Origin: Planctomycetota bacterium
GTDB lineage: Bacteria > Planctomycetota > Phycisphaerae > Phycisphaerales > SM1A02
DNA: 56,980 nucleotides
Direction of reading: 5' to 3'
Assembly: GCA_024226535.1 (NCBI GenBank)
Contig: JAAELP010000444.1
Span: 1 to 56,980 of the forward strand
Shown piece by piece: positions 53,703-56,980 of the stretch. Position 1 is the stretch's first letter; every line of letters starts with the position of its first letter. The position numbers and the translations under genes were made by a program. The notes under the pieces were generated by a model. The model did not search any database. It saw only the letters and a list, made by a program, of their open reading frames with translations, and had not been told where the DNA came from.

Positions 53703-54698
53703 ATGCCACTGCCCGACGCCGTAACTGTCTGTGAATGCTGGGCTCGCGACGGCCTCCAGTCGATCCCGAAGGTCATCCCCACCGCCGAGAAGGTCGAGAT
53801 GATCGACCGCATTCTCGACTCAGGCGTCCAGAAGCTGGAGATCACCAGCTTCTCCCATCCCAAGCTGCTTCCGCAATTCGCCGACTGCGTCGAGGTGCTC
53901 AAGGCGATCCGCCGGGTCGACGACGTCAGCTACGTCGTGCTCATGCCGAACATGAAGGGCTTCGATCGCTTCGAGGTCTGCCAGAAGGAAGGCCACGGCG
54001 CCGACGAGATCATCCTCATGATCTCCTCGAGCCAGGCGCACAACCAGGTCAACTTCCGCATGACGCACGACGAGGCCAAGAAGGCGCACGCGGCGATCAT
54101 GAAGCGTTCGCACGACATCGGCGTGAAGGTCATCGGCTGCCCCGGCACCGTCTACGGCTGCCCGATCTCCGGTGACGTTCCGATGGAGGCCGTGATCGAC
54201 ATCACGCGTTTCTACCTCGAGGAAGGCGCGCAGACGATCATGCTCGGCGACACGACCGGCGCCGCGAACCCGGTGCAGGTGCGCGAGCGAATCGGCACGC
54301 TTCAATCGCTGTTCCCCGATGGCGAGTTCATCGCCCACTTCCACGACACCCGTGGCAACGGCATCGTGAACAGCATCGTCGCCCTGGAGCTTGGCCTCAC
54401 CTACGTGGACACGTCGATCGGCGCCATCGGCGGCCAGCCGGCGACCGGCGCGAACCAGTACCAGTTCGGCTTCACGGGCAATACCTGCTCCGAGGATCTC
54501 GTCTGCCTCCTGGAGGAGATGGGCGTCCGAACCGGCATCGACGTTCACAAGATGATCGACAACGGCAATCGCGCCGAGGAGATCATCGGTCAGCCGCTCC
54601 GCGCGAACGTGATCCGTTCCGGACCGGTCAACCACGATCCCCAGAACTTCGATCCCGGCGCGAAGATGCGCTCCACGGGCAAGGTGGCGTCGGCGTAG
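53703..54698 (+). CDS. HMG-CoA lyase-like TIM-barrel enzyme
   Basis: 331 residues, pyruvate-carboxyltransferase/HMGL superfamily. The metal and catalytic residues Arg-Asp in ARDGLQSIPKVIPT, the His pair in HFHDTRGNG, and the LGDTTGAANP block match HMG-CoA lyases. In those enzymes the loop GLGGCPYA supplies a catalytic Cys. Here it reads GAIGGQPATGA, with Gln in place of Cys, so true HMG-CoA lyase activity is doubtful. A related lyase or aldolase activity is more likely. GAGGTG SD 8 nt before the ATG; longer open frame upstream (to 53559) not used. Confidence 0.88.
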   Translation: MPLPDAVTVCECWARDGLQSIPKVIPTAEKVEMIDRILDSGVQKLEITSFSHPKLLPQFADCVEVLKAIRRVDDVSYVVLMPNMKGFDRFEVCQKEGHGADEIILMISSSQAHNQVNFRMTHDEAKKAHAAIMKRSHDIGVKVIGCPGTVYGCPISGDVPMEAVIDITRFYLEEGAQTIMLGDTTGAANPVQVRERIGTLQSLFPDGEFIAHFHDTRGNGIVNSIVALELGLTYVDTSIGAIGGQPATGANQYQFGFTGNTCSEDLVCLLEEMGVRTGIDVHKMIDNGNRAEEIIGQPLRANVIRSGPVNHDPQNFDPGAKMRSTGKVASA

Positions 54699-54703
54699 CG
54701 AGA

Positions 54704-54722
54704 AGCTGTCCGCTGACAGCCG
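54704..54722. terminator. Hairpin at the convergent HMGL-like/pyk junction
   Basis: GCTGTC-CGCT-GACAGC forms a 6-bp stem; an alternative pairing uses AGCTG and CAGCT a few bases away. It occupies the 24-nt gap between two convergent genes and may act as a weak bidirectional terminator. No T-run. Confidence 0.4.
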
Positions 54723-56231
54723 TCAGCTCCCCTGATGCCCGCGGTACCCGCTGCCCGGTTCGCCGACCACGTGAATGGCCAGCGAGTTCGTGACCCCCGC
54801 GGTTCCCAGGGGCTCGCCCGCGACGATCACCAGGGCGTCACCCGGTCCGGCCCACTCCTGCTCCTGGACATAGTCGTCGATGAAGTCGTCGAACGCGGCG
54901 AGGTTCGGCGGCGTGTCGATGCACAGCGGCCGGACCCCGCGGTACAACTGCATGCGACGGGCCATCGTCGCGTCGCTCGTGACCGCGATGATCGGGATCC
55001 GGAAGACGTTCTGGCTCAGGAAGCGCGCCCCGCCGCCGGTCTGCGACCAGACGACGATCAGCTTCGCGTCGACATCGTGGGCGACGGTCCACACGCCGTG
55101 CGCGAGGGCCGCGAGCGGAGATCGCTCGACGCGCAGCCGCTCCGGGGGTGAGCTGACCGGCGGCAGCGACGCGAGGTGCGCCTCGGTGTGCTCGGCGATG
55201 CGGCGCATGTGCTCGACGGTGACGACGGGGTAGCGACCGATCGCGGTCTCGCCGGAGAGCATCACCGCGTCGGTCTTGTCGAAGATCGCGCCGGCCACGT
55301 CGTTCGCCTCCGCCCGCGTCGGTGCCGACGACTCGATCATGGACTCGAGCATCTGCGTCGCCACGATGCACGGCTTGCCGTGCTCCTGCGCGGCGGCGAC
55401 GAGGCGCTTCTGGAGCACGGGCACCTCGGCGAGGTCCATCTCCACGCCGAGATCGCCCCGGGCGACCATGATGCCGTCGGCGGCGGTGATGATCGAGTCG
55501 ATCGCCAGCAGGGCCGCCGGCGTCTCGATCTTCGCGATCACCGGCAGCTCCGGCGGCGCGGTCAAGCCGGGTCCGATCCGGCGGCGGATCCCGCTGCTCA
55601 GCTCCTGAACGTCCGCCGCCGACCGAACGAAGCTCAGGGCGAGGTAGTCCACGTGGTGCTCGGCCGCCCACGCCACGCACTCCCAGTCGCGGTCGGTGAT
55701 CGTCTCCAGGGTCAGCTCGGTCTCGGGAAGGTTGATCCCCTTGCCGCTGGTCACCCGTCCCCCGTGCGTGACGCGGCAGATCAGCTCGTCTCCGGCGTCG
55801 ATGACGAGGGTGCGCACCGTGCCGTCGGCGATGAGCAGACGCTCGCCCGGCCGCGCGTCGTCAAGGAGACGCGGGTAGTTGCTGCTGAGGCGGTGCTGGC
55901 CGCGGGCGTCCGGCCTCGCCACGATCGGCTCGCGCTGGAAGATGAGCAGCGATCCCGGGTGGAGGTCGATGCCCTCCTCGACCACCTTGCCGACCCGGAT
56001 CCGAGGACCCGGCAGGTCGCCGAGCACCGCCACCGGTCGATCCCCGCGGGAGCACACCTCGCGAACGAGCCGGAGCCAGGCGCCGTGCTCGTCCAGCGTG
56101 CCGTGGCTGAAGTTCAGCCGGAAGACCGACACGCCGGCGGCGATCAGCTTCGTGATCGTCTCCTCGTTCGCGGACGCGGGGCCCAGCGTCGCGACGATCT
56201 TGGTGAGGGGCAGCGGGGAAGCCTGCGTCAT
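54723..56231 (-). CDS. pyk: Pyruvate kinase
   Basis: 502 residues from ATG 56231 (ATG 56291 would add 20 residues). Turns phosphoenolpyruvate and ADP into pyruvate and ATP. Hallmarks: TKIVATLGPASANEETI, RLNFSHG, LGDLPGPRIRVGKV, the active-site Lys in VIAKIETPAAL, the metal site MVARGDLGVEMDL and IVATQMLESMIESSAPTRAEANDVAGAI. The C-terminal allosteric domain is complete, including IAVTSDATMARRMQLYRGV. The promoter may have been changed by insertion of the MITE-like element 80 nt upstream. Confidence 0.96.
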   Translation of the reverse strand: MTQASPLPLTKIVATLGPASANEETITKLIAAGVSVFRLNFSHGTLDEHGAWLRLVREVCSRGDRPVAVLGDLPGPRIRVGKVVEEGIDLHPGSLLIFQREPIVARPDARGQHRLSSNYPRLLDDARPGERLLIADGTVRTLVIDAGDELICRVTHGGRVTSGKGINLPETELTLETITDRDWECVAWAAEHHVDYLALSFVRSAADVQELSSGIRRRIGPGLTAPPELPVIAKIETPAALLAIDSIITAADGIMVARGDLGVEMDLAEVPVLQKRLVAAAQEHGKPCIVATQMLESMIESSAPTRAEANDVAGAIFDKTDAVMLSGETAIGRYPVVTVEHMRRIAEHTEAHLASLPPVSSPPERLRVERSPLAALAHGVWTVAHDVDAKLIVVWSQTGGGARFLSQNVFRIPIIAVTSDATMARRMQLYRGVRPLCIDTPPNLAAFDDFIDDYVQEQEWAGPGDALVIVAGEPLGTAGVTNSLAIHVVGEPGSGYRGHQGS

Positions 56232-56309
56232 GGCGGCGGGTCCGGCGTCCGATCGGTGCGACCGGTGGATGGGCCGTCTGCTCATCGGCATCCGGGAGCC
56301 CTCGCCGAG

Positions 56310-56468
56310 CAGCCCGTTGAAGAAGTCGCGCGGGCTGCGAGCGGCCCAGCTCCGCCAGCTCTGCGTCGCCGAATCTCGCCGTATCTCCCAGGATATGCCA
56401 TCGATTCGGCTCCTTGATCTGACGAACCTGGTCGCGCTCTCGCCGCGCGGGACTTCTTCAACGAGCTG
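56310..56468 (-). mobile_element. MITE-like element (copy B) between pyrF and pyk
   Basis: Terminal inverted repeats of about 25 bp: CAGCCCGTTGAAGAAGTC then GCGCGG at the left (56310-56334), and CAGCTCGTTGAAGAAGTC then CCGCGCGG on the complement at the right (56468-56443). The flanks are CGAG on the left and CTAG on the right, a possible 4-bp target duplication with one change. The inside carries the conserved hairpin found also at 31-83. No transposase is encoded. The GTTGAAGAAGTC end recalls IS4/IS5/IS1182-type termini, so a full-length relative may move it. It lies in the 5' region of pyk. Confidence 0.7.
56363..56416 (-). repeat. Conserved hairpin core of the dispersed repeat (copy B)
   Basis: On the minus strand CAAGGAGCCGAATC begins a 54-nt stretch that ends GATTCGGCGACGC and matches copy A at 31-83. 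GCCGAATC pairs with GATTCGGC. Four differences from copy A are seen; those in the inner stem are not clearly compensatory. Confidence 0.75.
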
Positions 56469-56479
56469 CTAGGTGGGTC

Positions 56480-56980
56480 TTACCGGACACCCGCGGCCCG
56501 GCCGACATCGTCCGCCATCCGCCGGGCGGCGTCGGCGACAGCCTGCTGCCAGGTGTCGCCGCCCTCGGGTTCGGCGTAGATCACGGATCGGCTCGCCGAC
56601 ACCAGCACCCCCCGGCCCTGTTCATCGACGCACTCGGTCAAGGCGTCGAGCCCGCCACCCTGCGCGCCGTAGCCGGGCATGAGGAATACCTGCTGCGGCA
56701 TCCACTCGCGCAGGGCGACCGCCTCGCGCGGTTGCGTCGCCCCCACCACCGCGCCGAGCGAACTGAAGCCGCTCGCGCCGAGATGGCTGCGTCCGAGCGA
56801 CGCCACCAGTTCGGCGATGCTCTCGGCGATCGTGCGGCCGTCCATGAGACGCTGGGACTGGAGCGCGTCGCCACCGGTGTTGGAGGTACGCACGAGGGCG
56901 AACACGCCGCCTCCGTCGCCCAGGAACGGCGAGATGCCGTCGGCTCCGAAGTAGGCGTTGACGGTCACCCACTGGGCGAG
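56480..56980 (-). CDS. pyrF: Orotidine-5'-phosphate decarboxylase, C-terminal part (cut by window edge)
   Basis: The last 166 codons are in the window; the 5' end lies beyond position 56980. Motifs TVNAYFGADGISPFL and FALVRTSNTGGDALQ are those of the type 2 (PyrF2) form of the UMP-forming decarboxylase. MPGYGAQGGGLDALTECVDEQGRGVLVSASRSV completes the phosphate-binding region. It catalyses the last step of UMP synthesis. The stop lies 12 nt from the MITE-like element. Confidence 0.92.
   Translation of the reverse strand, partial: LAQWVTVNAYFGADGISPFLGDGGGVFALVRTSNTGGDALQSQRLMDGRTIAESIAELVASLGRSHLGASGFSSLGAVVGATQPREAVALREWMPQQVFLMPGYGAQGGGLDALTECVDEQGRGVLVSASRSVIYAEPEGGDTWQQAVADAARRMADDVGRAAGVR

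Overview
This is a high-GC, densely coded stretch of bacterial chromosome (57 kb, about 50 protein genes, no rRNA or tRNA genes seen). The gene set points to a planctomycete, most likely of the Phycisphaerae type. The clues are a secreted protease with the paired Asp-rich dockerin-like tail common in that group, a complete moxR/DUF58/VWA/BatC-D-E operon, an orphan mraZ, and small proteins of unknown function. Placement at class level is inference from gene content and composition, not from a marker gene.

Layout. 1-5.6 kb: a degenerate repeat copy, a host-attachment-type protein, two small genes, a heterodimeric ABC exporter and a 29-codon ORF followed by twin terminators. 5.7-9.7 kb: a membrane protein, then the arginine operon argR-argG-argH with an ArgR-type operator laid over its promoter. 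9.8-18.5 kb: an eight-gene minus-strand operon (moxR, DUF58, DUF4381-like lipoprotein, BatA, BatB, BatC, BatD, BatE), translationally coupled almost throughout. 18.7-27.5 kb: a signalling block with an HWE histidine kinase and receiver, an orphan DNA methyltransferase, a GGDEF-EAL protein, and a second kinase coupled to a receiver-PP2C phosphatase. 27.5-35 kb: M24 peptidase, FHA-coiled-coil protein, Lys-rich histone-like protein, secreted serine protease, ComM-like AAA+ ATPase and a DUF4097 lipoprotein. 35-42.3 kb: tilS, serS, nadK, an ABC ATPase and a large membrane protein. 42.4-49.2 kb: M20 peptidase, dapF, an M48-type protease, a lipoprotein, a NifU-domain protein and csrA. 49.2-57 kb: a 500-bp structured gene-free gap, mraZ with its operator, a flavin reductase, a glycosyltransferase-amidohydrolase pair, an HMG-CoA-lyase-like enzyme, pyk, a MITE-like element and the end of pyrF.

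Three patterns run through the window and are its most interesting content. First, many unlinked genes have a TANNNT -10 box ending only 6-10 nt before the start codon and no Shine-Dalgarno sequence, so leaderless mRNAs look common; other genes carry good SD sites. Second, a GGACGC/GGACAC hexamer repeat fills short intergenic gaps, above all between convergent genes, and at two places runs directly into a -10 box. Third, a conserved 53-54 nt hairpin sequence occurs near both ends of the window in opposite orientation; one copy lies inside a 159-bp inverted-repeat element that looks like a MITE. All of this was read by eye; no alignment, folding or database search was run.
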